From: Akkermansiaceae bacterium
GTDB lineage: Bacteria; Verrucomicrobiota; Verrucomicrobiia; Verrucomicrobiales; Akkermansiaceae
Assembly: GCA_024233135.1 (NCBI GenBank)
Contig: JACKPZ010000021.1
Location: 7,860 to 71,859 of the forward strand
Direction: 5' to 3'
Length of the DNA: 64,000 nucleotides
Numbering within the stretch: position 1 is the first letter of the stretch; each line of letters opens with the position of its first letter. Of the stretch, positions 50,528 through 59,485 are shown piece after piece. The notes beneath the pieces are model-generated. The model worked only from the letters and a program-made list of their open reading frames with translations. It did no database searches and was not told the DNA's origin. A program made the translations under genes and the position numbers.

Positions 50528-53443
50528 TCACTCGAACACAAAGACCAAACGCAGGAATCTCCGGGCGCTGCCGTCGGGAACCTCGAAGACCATCCGTTCG
50601 AAACCCGGGGGCACCCCATCTTGGTTCACGCCGCTGAGTTGGGTGACACCATCGGTGGTCCATGAAGTCGATAGATCGTCCGTCGTCTCCGCGAGAGTGA
50701 GCAGAGACGGGTCGGAAACCCGGACGACTGCGGTGATGCGAAGGACCCCATTGGTTTTCGCAAACACCGGCGCCGTCTCTCCAACATCCGCCGTGCCGGG
50801 CAAAGCTCCGAGCGCATACTCCGCCAGATCCGTCAGGCCGTCGTGATCCCCGTCGCCGTCGAAACCCGCGAGTCCGTGGAGGGCGAGCCATTCGGCCGAT
50901 GGTGACATTGTGGCCCCCGCGCTGATGGCGAGCTTGTCCAGTTGGATGTTCCCGCTGTTTTTCAGCGTGTAGACAAAGACGACGAAGCGGGTGGACGAGA
51001 GAAGCGTGTCCGAGAACGCGTCGTCGTCGTTGCTTTTGTTCACGAAGGTCCGGACTTCGGTGAAGTTGTCGTTGTCCGGCGATTCGAAGATCTGGAAGCT
51101 GCCGTCCGTCAGGGTGCCGTTGCCGGGGTTTCCTTTCAGGTTGTAGGACAGGGTTCCCGGCGTGGCGTCGAAGGAAAGGGTAAGCTTGTCGCCCGTGTGG
51201 TCGAACTTGATCGAGCCATCGCCGCTGTCGCCGCCGAGACTGGTTCCATAGGTGCCGGTGCCGGAGCTGAGATACCCTTGGGCGGGCAAGGCGTTCCATG
51301 GACCTCCATATGCCATGGGCAGCGACGCCGGAGCGATCTCGGGATCGTTATCGGCGACGGCGGCCGCGAGATCCGAGGGCGCGAGCGTCGAATAGTACGG
51401 ATCCGCCGTGGAAAGGGTGTGGCGGATGGTGACCGGTTCGACGGAGAGTTCGAAAACCGTGTCGTCCACCGCGCTCACCACAACCTCGACCGGTTGATGC
51501 CAGTTTGCCGGAGTGAAGGTGACGGTCTGGGGCGAGACGCCGAGCTGGCCGCTGGGGATGGAACTGATTTCCACGGTGACATCCGTGTCCGGCTGGCTGC
51601 TGAGCGTGAGATGATAGGAATCCGTGGCACCACCTTCCGCGACGGCCACCGAGGATTTGTCGATCCGGAGTGATCCCCAAATCAGCGCCAGATACTCCGG
51701 ATGGTCGATGAAGGGGTTCCGGTTGTGCTGGAGTCCGAAGGTCACTTGGTTGCGACGCCGTTCCTCCTCACTCACGGGATCTTGTTCAGCCCACTGCAGA
51801 AGGGTGCTGAGATTGGCGAAACGACCCGCGGATGCGTCCGGGGTGTTGCCGATTTCCAGATCGATGGTGAGGGGCTCGCCGCCATCATAACGCGTGGCCA
51901 TGTAGAACATCGCACGGGCGAGGTCGCCCTTCTCCGTGTCCGCCGGTTCGAACGAGTCGCTGTCGTAGCTGCAGTCCGGCGCGAGGGCGGGCACGGTGCC
52001 GGAGCCGGTCGTTTCGTCGTAGTATTTGTTGCCGCGTTGCGAATTCAGCGTCTGAAGAATGGGCCTGAGATTGAAGAGATCGGTGAAATCGGGGCCGGCA
52101 TCGCCGCCGGTATATCCCGGGTCCACGTTCGTGGGGTCGAGGCCGAAGGAATCCGGCCAGGTGTGTTCCCGGCTGTAGGTCGTGCCCGGGTCCTGACCGG
52201 TGTAGTAGGTGGCGCTTTTCGACACCGATGAACCGGAATAGACCAACAGCACGTTGCTGGTGTTCGATGGATCCTCGTAGATGGTCCGCAGTGCGCTGAG
52301 GGTGTTGCTGTAGGCGAATTGCGTGTGTCCGTTCTGGATGATGCCGTGGAGAGCCGCCTTGAGATTTCCTCCGGCCAGACCGGCGGCGGGTGCGTAGTAT
52401 CCGGATGGCGGCGAGTAGGCGTCCTCGTCGTCCGCGATCGTGATGTTCGTCGAAGCGGCACCGATTCCGGCTGCGGTCGCCTGGAGCGAGACCGTCTGGT
52501 CGCCGTCGAATTCGTCGTCATCCACGGCATCGATCTGGAAGGTGACGGACGTTTCCCCAGCCGGGATGACGGCGGGATTCGTGCTGGTGACGATCGCTTC
52601 GGTCGTGTCTCCGGAAACGAGGGTGACGGAGGTGTCCGTGGCCACGGGATCCACACTGGAGACGGTGACGGTGGAGGCGTTGGCTCCCGCCGCTTCGCTG
52701 AAGGAATCCGGTGATGCCGCGATCACCAGCGAACCGCTCACGGTCGTGCCGCTGACGGAGATGTCGTCGATGGCGAGGCCCGAACTGCTCCCGCTTTCGT
52801 TGCCTCGGAAGGTGGCCCAGCGGATCTGGACGTTCGGCTGGTTTTCCACCACGGTGGGAAGCTGTGCGGAGACGGTGGTCATCAGGCCGGTTGCGCCTCC
52901 CGACTGGCTGACGGGATTCGTTCCGGATGACGGGACAACATCCGTCCAGGGACCGCTGTTTCCGATGCGGTATTGGCAAACGGTGCCGATGGTCCGGGTT
53001 TGGGCGACGATGCTCTCGACGCTGTAGCTGAGGACGATGTTGATCTTGCCGACGGTGTCGACCGCGATGGCCAGTTGGTTCGCGCCGTTGGTGGCGTTGC
53101 TGCTGGTCTGAATGTAAAACCGCGCGTTTCCGGATTCGGCATAGCCGAACGATCCGCCGGTGGTGGTGTCGCTGGTGCGTGCGGTGACCGTCGCATCGCC
53201 GGCGGGCGCGCTGTTTCCCGCGCTGGTGGCGGTGGAGATGCTGTTCCCGTTCAGACCATTCCACGCGGCGACCCCCGCCGGCAGGGCGGAGAAGGATGCC
53301 GTGCCGAAGTCCTGCGAATACGGGAGCGCTTGTGCGGTCGGCGCCGTCTGGGCATCGGCGGAGGAGCCAAGCGCCGCGGCCGATGCGAAGGCGGCGGATC
53401 GCCGGAGAACCTTGAGAATGGGATGGTTCCGAAAACGGGTCAT
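50528..53443 (-). CDS. Large secreted endonuclease I-type nuclease with Calx-beta repeats
   Basis: The 971-residue exported protein has a signal peptide, an N-terminal beta-sandwich (about 30-235), a Calx-beta domain (about 240-345), an endonuclease I domain (about 355-610) with YSREHTWPDSFG, DLFNLRP, EKGDLARAMFYMATRY and NRNPFIDHPEY, a second Calx-beta-like domain (596-710) and a further beta domain. It should cut DNA outside the cell, perhaps for phosphate or nucleotide uptake. The C-terminus (about 850-971) carries EWLALHGLAGFDGDGDHDGL...EYALG and ends RRFLRLVFVFE, like the GDSL protein. The ATG at 53443 gives the best signal peptide. Confidence 0.93.
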   Translation of the reverse strand: MTRFRNHPILKVLRRSAAFASAAALGSSADAQTAPTAQALPYSQDFGTASFSALPAGVAAWNGLNGNSISTATSAGNSAPAGDATVTARTSDTTTGGSFGYAESGNARFYIQTSSNATNGANQLAIAVDTVGKINIVLSYSVESIVAQTRTIGTVCQYRIGNSGPWTDVVPSSGTNPVSQSGGATGLMTTVSAQLPTVVENQPNVQIRWATFRGNESGSSSGLAIDDISVSGTTVSGSLVIAASPDSFSEAAGANASTVTVSSVDPVATDTSVTLVSGDTTEAIVTSTNPAVIPAGETSVTFQIDAVDDDEFDGDQTVSLQATAAGIGAASTNITIADDEDAYSPPSGYYAPAAGLAGGNLKAALHGIIQNGHTQFAYSNTLSALRTIYEDPSNTSNVLLVYSGSSVSKSATYYTGQDPGTTYSREHTWPDSFGLDPTNVDPGYTGGDAGPDFTDLFNLRPILQTLNSQRGNKYYDETTGSGTVPALAPDCSYDSDSFEPADTEKGDLARAMFYMATRYDGGEPLTIDLEIGNTPDASAGRFANLSTLLQWAEQDPVSEEERRRNQVTFGLQHNRNPFIDHPEYLALIWGSLRIDKSSVAVAEGGATDSYHLTLSSQPDTDVTVEISSIPSGQLGVSPQTVTFTPANWHQPVEVVVSAVDDTVFELSVEPVTIRHTLSTADPYYSTLAPSDLAAAVADNDPEIAPASLPMAYGGPWNALPAQGYLSSGTGTYGTSLGGDSGDGSIKFDHTGDKLTLSFDATPGTLSYNLKGNPGNGTLTDGSFQIFESPDNDNFTEVRTFVNKSNDDDAFSDTLLSSTRFVVFVYTLKNSGNIQLDKLAISAGATMSPSAEWLALHGLAGFDGDGDHDGLTDLAEYALGALPGTADVGETAPVFAKTNGVLRITAVVRVSDPSLLTLAETTDDLSTSWTTDGVTQLSGVNQDGVPPGFERMVFEVPDGSARRFLRLVFVFE

Positions 53444-53579
53444 GGGATCGTAATGGGAGCGGAAGCCGGGCGCGATGGAGCACACTTCGTTCCGGTCGGG
53501 GGAATTCTCAACCACGAACGGCTCCGGTCGCGACGGGAGCCGGGACAGCCGGGCTGTGGAAAAACGAAGGCGCGGGTTC

Positions 53580-54467
53580 TTACTCCGGCGCCTTCGCGGG
53601 GGCGAGTTCTTTCACGATGGCGTTCACGTTGTGACGCACCATCGCCTCGTAGCTTTCCGCACCCGTGCCGTCGGCGATGAGCGGCCCGCCGATGCGGATG
53701 CCGGTGTCGCGCGCGAGCGAGAGCAGGATCTTCGGGTTGGATTCGCGCTCCGGAAAAACGGTGGTCACGTGTTGATCCCGGAGTTTCTCGATCAGCACGG
53801 CGAGCTCCTTCGCGGTCGGGGTTTGCTCGCGGTTGATGCCCTGGATCGGCACCGCGGTGAAACCGAAGTCCTTGCAGAAGTAGTTGAACGCAGCATGCGC
53901 GGTGGCGAGTTGACGGCGGTTCTTCGGAATGCGGAGGAGTTCGCGTTTCGCCCAACGTTCGAGATCGTCGAGGGCCTTCCGGAAGTTCTCCGCGTTGTGC
54001 CGGTAGTCCGCAGCGTGCTCCGGGTCCACGGCGGCGAATTCGGCCTCGACCACCGAAACGGCCCGACGGAACAAGTCGATCGAATGCCACCAGTGCGGGT
54101 CTTTGCCGTGTTCATGGCTGCCATGATCGTGCCCTTCGTGATCGCATTCACCCTCGAGGGCGGGAAGCGTCTCGCCGACTTCGCAGAGCTTGCCGTTTCC
54201 GACGACCGAACGCAGGGCGGGCAGGTAGGATTCGAGGCCCATGCCGGCCACAAGCCAGAGCTTCGCGCCTCCGGCGCGCTGCAGGTCCGCGGGCTGTGGC
54301 TCGAAATGATGCGGATCACCGTTCGGCCCGATCAGGTCGATCACCTCCACCCGGTCGCCGCCCACCTTGCTCGCGAGGTCGCCGAGCAAGGGGTGCAAGA
54401 CCGCGACTTTCCACTCCGCCGCTTGCAGCGGTGCGATCAGGAAGCAAAGAAGGAGCAGGAAACGCAT
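53580..54467 (-). CDS. znuA: Zinc ABC transporter substrate-binding protein
   Basis: The 295-residue periplasmic protein binds Zn2+ (or Mn2+) for an ABC importer. Its signal peptide is MRFLLLLCFLIAPLQAAE. Metal ligands and marks are DPHHFEPQPADL, the His-rich loop GHDHGSHEHGKDPHWWH (about residues 110-130) and ADGTG near the C-terminus. The acidic His loop is typical of the zinc subgroup. No permease or ATPase gene is adjacent, so the partners must be elsewhere. An alternative ATG at 54500 would add 11 residues before the signal. It lies downstream of tatA and the EEP gene on the same strand. Confidence 0.9.
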   Translation of the reverse strand: MRFLLLLCFLIAPLQAAEWKVAVLHPLLGDLASKVGGDRVEVIDLIGPNGDPHHFEPQPADLQRAGGAKLWLVAGMGLESYLPALRSVVGNGKLCEVGETLPALEGECDHEGHDHGSHEHGKDPHWWHSIDLFRRAVSVVEAEFAAVDPEHAADYRHNAENFRKALDDLERWAKRELLRIPKNRRQLATAHAAFNYFCKDFGFTAVPIQGINREQTPTAKELAVLIEKLRDQHVTTVFPERESNPKILLSLARDTGIRIGGPLIADGTGAESYEAMVRHNVNAIVKELAPAKAPE

Positions 54468-54521
54468 GACGCCGGAACGATGTCCCGTCGTTTCATTCAT
54501 GCAAGTATTTTGCGTTTTCGC

Positions 54522-55607
54522 TCAGCGGAAAATCGCCACCACCGGCCGGTGGTCCGATGCCTCGAACCACTGTGGATCGTCGGCGATGTGGGACGCCTTG
54601 AAATCAAGTTCCTGCCGCAGCGAGCGGCTGACCATCAGGAAATCGATCCGTGAATAAATGTCGTGCGGACGCCAGTAGTGGGTCCACGCCTCACCCCGCG
54701 AGTCCTTGAACGGGACGGCCGTGAGGTATCCCGGCGAGTTGTAGGACCCGGTGATGGTCTTCACCGTTGAGGTCGGGCGGGTGTCGTTGAAGTCGCCGTA
54801 GACGACCAGCCTTGCGTCGGGATCTGTCTCGAAAATCGAATCGACATGGCGGCGCAACAGACGCGCTTCGCTCACCCGCATTTCCTCTTGGTCGAACTCG
54901 GGCACCTCGCGCTTTGATTTGAGATGCACGCCGAGGAACCGGTAGCTCTTGCCACGGGCTTCGACGGTCGCATCGAGGATGCCCCGGTTGATCGAGTAGG
55001 TGTGGCCCTGGAGTTTGAACTCCGTCTCGGCCGGTTTGGCGGTGGAGGTGATCGGGAAACGCGACAGCAGCCCGAGATGGCGGACTTCGTCGCTGCCGCC
55101 GGTGTAGTGCGAGTGCGCCATTCTCCAACCGGCGGTTTCGAGAGACTCCTGAATTTCCGCGAGGTCGGATGCCTGTCCGATTTCACAGACGCCCAGAACA
55201 TCCGGCTTTTGGTTGGCGATGATGCGCACCACATTGTCGCGCTCGTGCTGCGGCTTCGGAGCTTGTTTCACCGGCTTGTTGTCGATGTAGCGGTCCATCG
55301 TGAGCCAGTTCTCGACGTTGTAGGCCATCACGCGCAGGCCGGCTTCCGAGGGCTTCGCTGTTGCCGGACGTTCCGGTGCCGGGGAAACCGCGGGCTCGGG
55401 CTCCGCTGGGGTGGGCTGATCCGCCGGCGCGGCGGGGGACGCCTCCTCGACGGTCGCCGCCGGAGCCTCCCCCGGACGGTCCCAGTCGGGCGTGGCCTCC
55501 TTGCGGTCGCAGGAAACGAGGAGCAGGGCGAGCAGCGCGCACAAAACAGCCCCGGATCGCTCCGGGGCCTTCGTCACGCGGCGGTGGGTGAGGTTCCGCC
55601 GGATCAT
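54522..55607 (-). CDS. Lipoprotein of the endonuclease/exonuclease/phosphatase family
   Basis: The 361-residue protein has a lipoprotein signal (LCALLALLLVSC, Cys acylated) followed by a Pro/Ala-rich linker (about 40-90). The catalytic domain shows the EEP order: LRVMAYNVENW (Asn), VLGVCEIG (Glu), the His in LGVHLKSKR, YGDFNDT (Asp, Asn) and SDHRPVVA (His). It would cut phosphodiester bonds of DNA, RNA or a small molecule in the periplasm or cell surface. It starts five bases after tatA ends on the minus strand. Confidence 0.9.
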   Translation of the reverse strand: MIRRNLTHRRVTKAPERSGAVLCALLALLLVSCDRKEATPDWDRPGEAPAATVEEASPAAPADQPTPAEPEPAVSPAPERPATAKPSEAGLRVMAYNVENWLTMDRYIDNKPVKQAPKPQHERDNVVRIIANQKPDVLGVCEIGQASDLAEIQESLETAGWRMAHSHYTGGSDEVRHLGLLSRFPITSTAKPAETEFKLQGHTYSINRGILDATVEARGKSYRFLGVHLKSKREVPEFDQEEMRVSEARLLRRHVDSIFETDPDARLVVYGDFNDTRPTSTVKTITGSYNSPGYLTAVPFKDSRGEAWTHYWRPHDIYSRIDFLMVSRSLRQELDFKASHIADDPQWFEASDHRPVVAIFR

Positions 55608-55611
55608 GGTG

Positions 55612-55824
55612 TCAGGATTCGCGGGGTTCTTTTCCGGGGGCTTCCTTGGTGCGGACTTCCTCCTCGGAACGCGTGATCTCACGCTCGAAATCGTCGCGGG
55701 CCTTCTTGAATTCGCCCATGCTCTTGCCGATGCCTCGGGCGAGTTCGGGCAGTTTTTTCGCTCCGAAGAGCAACAGGATCACGACAAAAATCATGATCAT
55801 TTCCGGCATTCCAATCGGTCCCAT
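55612..55824 (-). CDS. tatA: Twin-arginine translocase subunit TatA/E
   Basis: The 70-residue inner-membrane protein forms the variable pore of the Tat pathway, which exports folded proteins. It has a short transmembrane helix (PEMIMIFVVILLLFGAKKLPEL), the amphipathic helix after the FG hinge (ARGIGKSMGEFKKARDDF), and a charged tail. tatC is not in the window. Tat substrates here include HiPIP (16597-16959) and the GH109 protein (36301-37785). It has its own promoter and leads into the EEP and znuA genes. Confidence 0.95.
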   Translation of the reverse strand: MGPIGMPEMIMIFVVILLLFGAKKLPELARGIGKSMGEFKKARDDFEREITRSEEEVRTKEAPGKEPRES

Positions 55825-55848
55825 AGGTCGTCAGGTGTTGTTGAGCTG

Positions 55849-55877
55849 AGGCTACGCCCGCGTTCGGGCCAGCGCAA
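55849..55877 (-). promoter_or_regulatory. Candidate promoter of tatA
   Basis: On the minus strand TTGCGC (55877-55872), 17 bases and TAGCCT (55854-55849) lie 25 bases before the ATG. It fits the recurrent pattern with a perfect 17-base spacer and lies between two minus-strand operons. Confidence 0.5.
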
Positions 55878-55907
55878 CGCATTTACCCGGAAAGATTCCG
55901 GGCTCTT

Positions 55908-56240
55908 TCAGCGGCTTCCGTCCCGCTCCCGCCGGGCTTCGACGATCGCCTCCAGCTCGGCGATGCGGGCCGCTTGCGAGCGGCGGCGGAGGATCACCAG
56001 AAGAGTTCCTGTTCCGAAGCATAGGGATCCCAGTATGGTGCCTGCCGGGAGTGCGTATGCAAACGGACCCGGCGCGACGAACAAATGAGTGAAGGTGAGA
56101 AGACATCGAGTCGTGAAGGTGAGAAGACCGATCGTCGTGCCGACCGCTATCAACATTGGCCCAAAGCCTCCGCTGCGGAACGCGGCAACAATGCAAGCGA
56201 CTTGGAGTAACAGGAACGCGAAGGTGCCGCCGAAGGACAT
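55908..56240 (-). CDS. Small membrane protein, unknown
   Basis: The 110-residue product from the ATG at 56240 has three hydrophobic segments (about 2-24, 30-50 and 62-84), followed by a charged C-terminal helix (RRRSQAARIAELEAIVEARRE) that may be a short coiled coil. No family is recognised. A TTG start a few codons upstream would add a short soluble N-terminus. It is the last gene of a minus-strand membrane operon with the 56285 and NlpC/P60 genes. Confidence 0.55.
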   Translation of the reverse strand: MSFGGTFAFLLLQVACIVAAFRSGGFGPMLIAVGTTIGLLTFTTRCLLTFTHLFVAPGPFAYALPAGTILGSLCFGTGTLLVILRRRSQAARIAELEAIVEARRERDGSR

Positions 56241-56284
56241 CCAAACTATGAGGTCGTATTCCAAGGGGGCGTCAGTATTTGCAG

Positions 56285-56989
56285 TTAGGTTTGTGGTTCC
56301 GCATGGCTCTCCAGCAGCGTGATCTTCTGCCAGATCTTGCGGGAAAGTCCGGTGGTGAGGTCTTCGATGCTGTCGACGGCGGCGAGCGCCACCGAATCGT
56401 CGAATTTCTCCACGTAAAGCGCCGCCATCTTGCCGACGAGCGAGAGCATCTCGGAACAATAGTCGAGGTAACGCGCGAGTTCGTAGGGCGACAGAACCCG
56501 TTCCGGCGAGTGCTGGGTGGCCGGTCCTTCGCCCAGCAGCGCCTGCGGGTCTTTGGTGAGTTGGTGCATGTCGATCACATGGGCGAGCGAGCGCAGCTCG
56601 TGGATCGCCTGCATGGCGCGACGGCGTTTGATGCGCGTTTCCAGCGTGATGAGGAAAAACAATCCCGCGCCGAGCAGCACGAGATCGTTGAGGCCGGATT
56701 CGACGAGTTGCACCAAGGTTACCCAGGTGAGCTGCTCGTCCTCCAGCTTGATCATGGCGAGAAGGCCGGCGAGCACCGCGAGGGTCAGGACGACCGCGAT
56801 TACGCAGGCGCCCCGCAGGGCGAAGTGCGGGCGGGCGATGAACTTCGCCCGCTGCCGCGCTTCGTTGGCGACGTCCAGCAGTTCGACCGCCACCTTCGAC
56901 AGCCCCGAATCGGGAAAGCGGTCATCGATCCGCCGCCGCAGCGCCGCGACCGTCCGAACGATCGCCGCGGGATCGAGGTTGCGATACAT
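56285..56989 (-). CDS. Two-helix membrane protein with long cytoplasmic helices, unknown
   Basis: The 234-residue protein has a soluble helical N-terminus (residues 1-55), two transmembrane helices (about 61-83 and 97-121), and a long helical C-terminus (from ETRIKRRRAMQAIHELRSL). No catalytic motif or known domain can be seen. The ATG at 56989 gives MYRNLDPAAIV; a longer frame upstream runs into the intergenic region. Its helical design could suit a signalling or cell-shape partner, but there is no evidence. It lies 52 bases after the NlpC/P60 gene. Confidence 0.65.
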   Translation of the reverse strand: MYRNLDPAAIVRTVAALRRRIDDRFPDSGLSKVAVELLDVANEARQRAKFIARPHFALRGACVIAVVLTLAVLAGLLAMIKLEDEQLTWVTLVQLVESGLNDLVLLGAGLFFLITLETRIKRRRAMQAIHELRSLAHVIDMHQLTKDPQALLGEGPATQHSPERVLSPYELARYLDYCSEMLSLVGKMAALYVEKFDDSVALAAVDSIEDLTTGLSRKIWQKITLLESHAEPQT

Positions 56990-57041
56990 GATGCGATCTA
57001 TCAGCAGGTGGGGAGTTGTGACAAGGCCGGAAAACAGAGTG

Positions 57042-57788
57042 TTATTCCGCCCGGTCCAGAACCGTCCAGCGGAACGCGGCCACGGGAGCATCAAACCAAG
57101 AGTTGTCCGCGCCGCGCCCATCGAGGGTGATGACCCGGCCCGGGCCGGGATCGGCTTGGATCCAGCGGTTGCCGTCGAGATAACACATCACATGTCGGCC
57201 GTCGCGGGTGATCACGAAGTCGCCGGGCAGCAGTTTCGAGTAGTCGATGGTCCGCACGGTGCCTGTGATGCCGAGAGGTTTCGCATATCCGCGGTAGCCG
57301 TTCATCAGGGCGTGGGCGCTGGCGTCGAACCACCAGTGGCGGAGGGCCGCGCGGGTGGCATTGCCGTTGAAGCTCCCGAGCCCTTCCAGAAACAACGACT
57401 CGCGCAGCGCCTTGCGCGGCAGCCCGGAGCAATCGATGCCATTCCCGCACTCGCCGCCCCACACATATTCGGTTCCTTCGAGACGGACGATCCGCTCCTG
57501 ATAGCGGTCGAGCACCTTGTCCGCAGGGATTTCGCGACCCGGCAGGAGAAACGGAGCGGCGAACACGAGCGGCAGCAGCGCCACGACCCAGCGCAGCACC
57601 CTCCGCCTTCGGGCGAACCAAAGCATGGCCACCCAGATCATCAGCGGCGCCGCCAGTGCCGCGAGCCGCTGCGGAGCCCCGCGCACCGCACTCCACCAAA
57701 GAAGCGCCAGGATCGCGAGCCCGCCCGCGAGCAGGAGCAGCGCGAGGCGATCCGGCAGTTTCCGGAGGTGATTTCGGTATTCCGTCAC
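57042..57788 (-). CDS. Membrane-anchored NlpC/P60-type cysteine hydrolase
   Basis: The 248-residue protein has two or three N-terminal transmembrane helices (about 12-82) and then a C-terminal papain-like NlpC/P60 domain. The catalytic Cys lies in YVWGGECGNGIDCSGLPR (near residue 118), and the His in RDGRHVMCYLDGNRWIQAD (near 200). Such enzymes cut peptidoglycan cross-links or act on similar amide bonds. A catalytic domain behind several helices is less usual than a secreted one. The start is a GTG at 57788. It heads an operon with two membrane proteins. Confidence 0.85.
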   Translation of the reverse strand: MTEYRNHLRKLPDRLALLLLAGGLAILALLWWSAVRGAPQRLAALAAPLMIWVAMLWFARRRRVLRWVVALLPLVFAAPFLLPGREIPADKVLDRYQERIVRLEGTEYVWGGECGNGIDCSGLPRKALRESLFLEGLGSFNGNATRAALRHWWFDASAHALMNGYRGYAKPLGITGTVRTIDYSKLLPGDFVITRDGRHVMCYLDGNRWIQADPGPGRVITLDGRGADNSWFDAPVAAFRWTVLDRAE

Positions 57789-57794
57789 GACTCC

Positions 57795-57822
57795 GTTCTA
57801 ACGATGCGTCGCGCCGAAGCAA
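57795..57822 (-). promoter_or_regulatory. Candidate promoter of the NlpC/P60 operon
   Basis: On the minus strand TTGCTT (57822-57817), 16 bases and TAGAAC (57800-57795) end six bases before the GTG start, so the transcript would be nearly leaderless. Confidence 0.45.
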
Positions 57823-57836
57823 TCCGGAACATCCGC

Positions 57837-59471
57837 TCAGCTACAGGTCGGGCACTGGTTGATCTGCGTGAAGAAGTCGTTGCCCTTGTCATCGACGAGG
57901 ATGAACGCGGGGAAATTCTCCACGGTGATCTTCCAGACGGCCTCCATCCCAAGTTCGGGAAACGCGACGACTTCCTGCGACTTGATATGTTCCTTGGCGA
58001 GCAGCGCGGCCGGTCCGCCGGCGGAACCGAGGTAGAACCCGCCGTGGGACTTGCAGGCGTCGGTGACTTGTTTCGAGCGGTTGCCCTTCGCGAGCATCAC
58101 CATCGAGCCGCCGTTTTCCTGGAACAAGCCGACATAACTGTCCATCCGTCCCGCGGTGGTCGGGCCGAAGGATCCGGAGGGCATGCCTTCCGGGGTCTTC
58201 GCCGGGCCTGCGTAATACACCGGATACTTCTTGATGTAGTCCGGCAGCTCACCGTCTTTTTCGAGCATCTCCTTGAGCTTCGCATGGGCGATGTCGCGGG
58301 CGACGATGATCGTGCCGGAAAGGGACAGCGGTGTGGTCACCGGATACTTGGTGAGCGTTTTCAGCGTTTCCTCCATGCCCTTGTCGAGGTCGATCTCGAC
58401 CCCCTTGAACTTCCAGTCGCGGTATTTCTCCGGAATGAAACGTCCGGGGTTCTTCTCGAGTTTTTCGAGGAAAATGCCGTCCTTGGTGATCTTCGCCTTC
58501 GCCTGGCGGTCGGCGGAGCAGGAAACCCCGATGCCGACCGGACACGAGGCACCGTGCCGCGGCATGCGGACCACCCGCACGTCGAGGGCGAAATATTTGC
58601 CGCCGAACTGCGCGCCGATGCCGGCCGAGCGCGCCATCTCCAGCAGTTCCTTCTCCAGTTCCAGATCGCGGAACGCGCGGCCGTGCTCGTTGCCCTCCGT
58701 GGGCAGTTCGTCGTAATATTTCGTGGACGCGAGCTTCACCGTCTTGAGGCAGTTCTCGGCCGAGGTCCCGCCGATGACGAACGCGAGGTGATAGGGCGGG
58801 CAGGCCGCCGTGCCGAGCGACTTCATTTTCTCCAGACAGAACTCCTTGAGGCGCTTCGGATTCAGCAACGCCTTGGTTTCTTGATAGAGAAACGTCTTGT
58901 TCGCCGAGCCGCCGCCTTTGCTCACGAAGAGGAATTTATAGGCCTCGCCCTCGGTCGCGTAGAGGTCGATCTGCGCCGGCAGATTCGTCCGCGTGTTGAC
59001 CTCATCATACATGTTGAGAGGAGCGGTCTGCGAGTAGCGCAGGTTTTCCTGCGTATAGGTGCGGTGGATGCCTTTGCTCAGAAACTCGGCGTCATCGCAT
59101 CCGGTCCAGACCTGCTGGCCCTTCTTGCCGATGATGGTGGCGGTGCCGGTGTCCTGGCAGAACGGCAGGATGCCGTGCGAGGCGATCTCCGCGTTCTTGA
59201 GCATCATCAGGGCGACCATCCGGTCGTTCTCCGAGGCGTCGGGATCATCGAGGATCGCCGCCACCTGCGCGAGGTGCGCCGGACGCAGCGTGAAATTGAT
59301 CGCCTTGATCGCCTCCGCGGCGAGCAGCGTGAGACCTTCGGGGTCGATCTTGAGCACGGGTTTTCCCTCGAACTCGCCGACGGACACGTAGTCGCTCGAG
59401 ATTTTTTCGTATTCCGTGGGGTCCGGACCGAGCGGGAAGGGGTCTTGATAAACGAACGGTTTTTCAGCCAT
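57837..59471 (-). CDS. fumA: Fumarate hydratase, class I (iron-sulfur)
   Basis: The 544-residue enzyme turns fumarate into malate in the citric acid cycle. It is the single-chain class I type with a 4Fe-4S cluster; candidate cluster cysteines lie in ILPFCQDTGTA (near 107), GTAACPPYH and CPVGIGVSC. The C-terminal half shows SGTIIVARDIAHAK and PSGSFGPTTAGRMDSYV, as in the beta domain. The length is normal. The enzyme is expected to be oxygen-sensitive. The ATG at 59471 gives MAEKPFVYQD; the frame upstream is not family-like. Confidence 0.96.
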   Translation of the reverse strand: MAEKPFVYQDPFPLGPDPTEYEKISSDYVSVGEFEGKPVLKIDPEGLTLLAAEAIKAINFTLRPAHLAQVAAILDDPDASENDRMVALMMLKNAEIASHGILPFCQDTGTATIIGKKGQQVWTGCDDAEFLSKGIHRTYTQENLRYSQTAPLNMYDEVNTRTNLPAQIDLYATEGEAYKFLFVSKGGGSANKTFLYQETKALLNPKRLKEFCLEKMKSLGTAACPPYHLAFVIGGTSAENCLKTVKLASTKYYDELPTEGNEHGRAFRDLELEKELLEMARSAGIGAQFGGKYFALDVRVVRMPRHGASCPVGIGVSCSADRQAKAKITKDGIFLEKLEKNPGRFIPEKYRDWKFKGVEIDLDKGMEETLKTLTKYPVTTPLSLSGTIIVARDIAHAKLKEMLEKDGELPDYIKKYPVYYAGPAKTPEGMPSGSFGPTTAGRMDSYVGLFQENGGSMVMLAKGNRSKQVTDACKSHGGFYLGSAGGPAALLAKEHIKSQEVVAFPELGMEAVWKITVENFPAFILVDDKGNDFFTQINQCPTCS

Positions 59472-59485
59472 GGCGTTGCGGGCGG

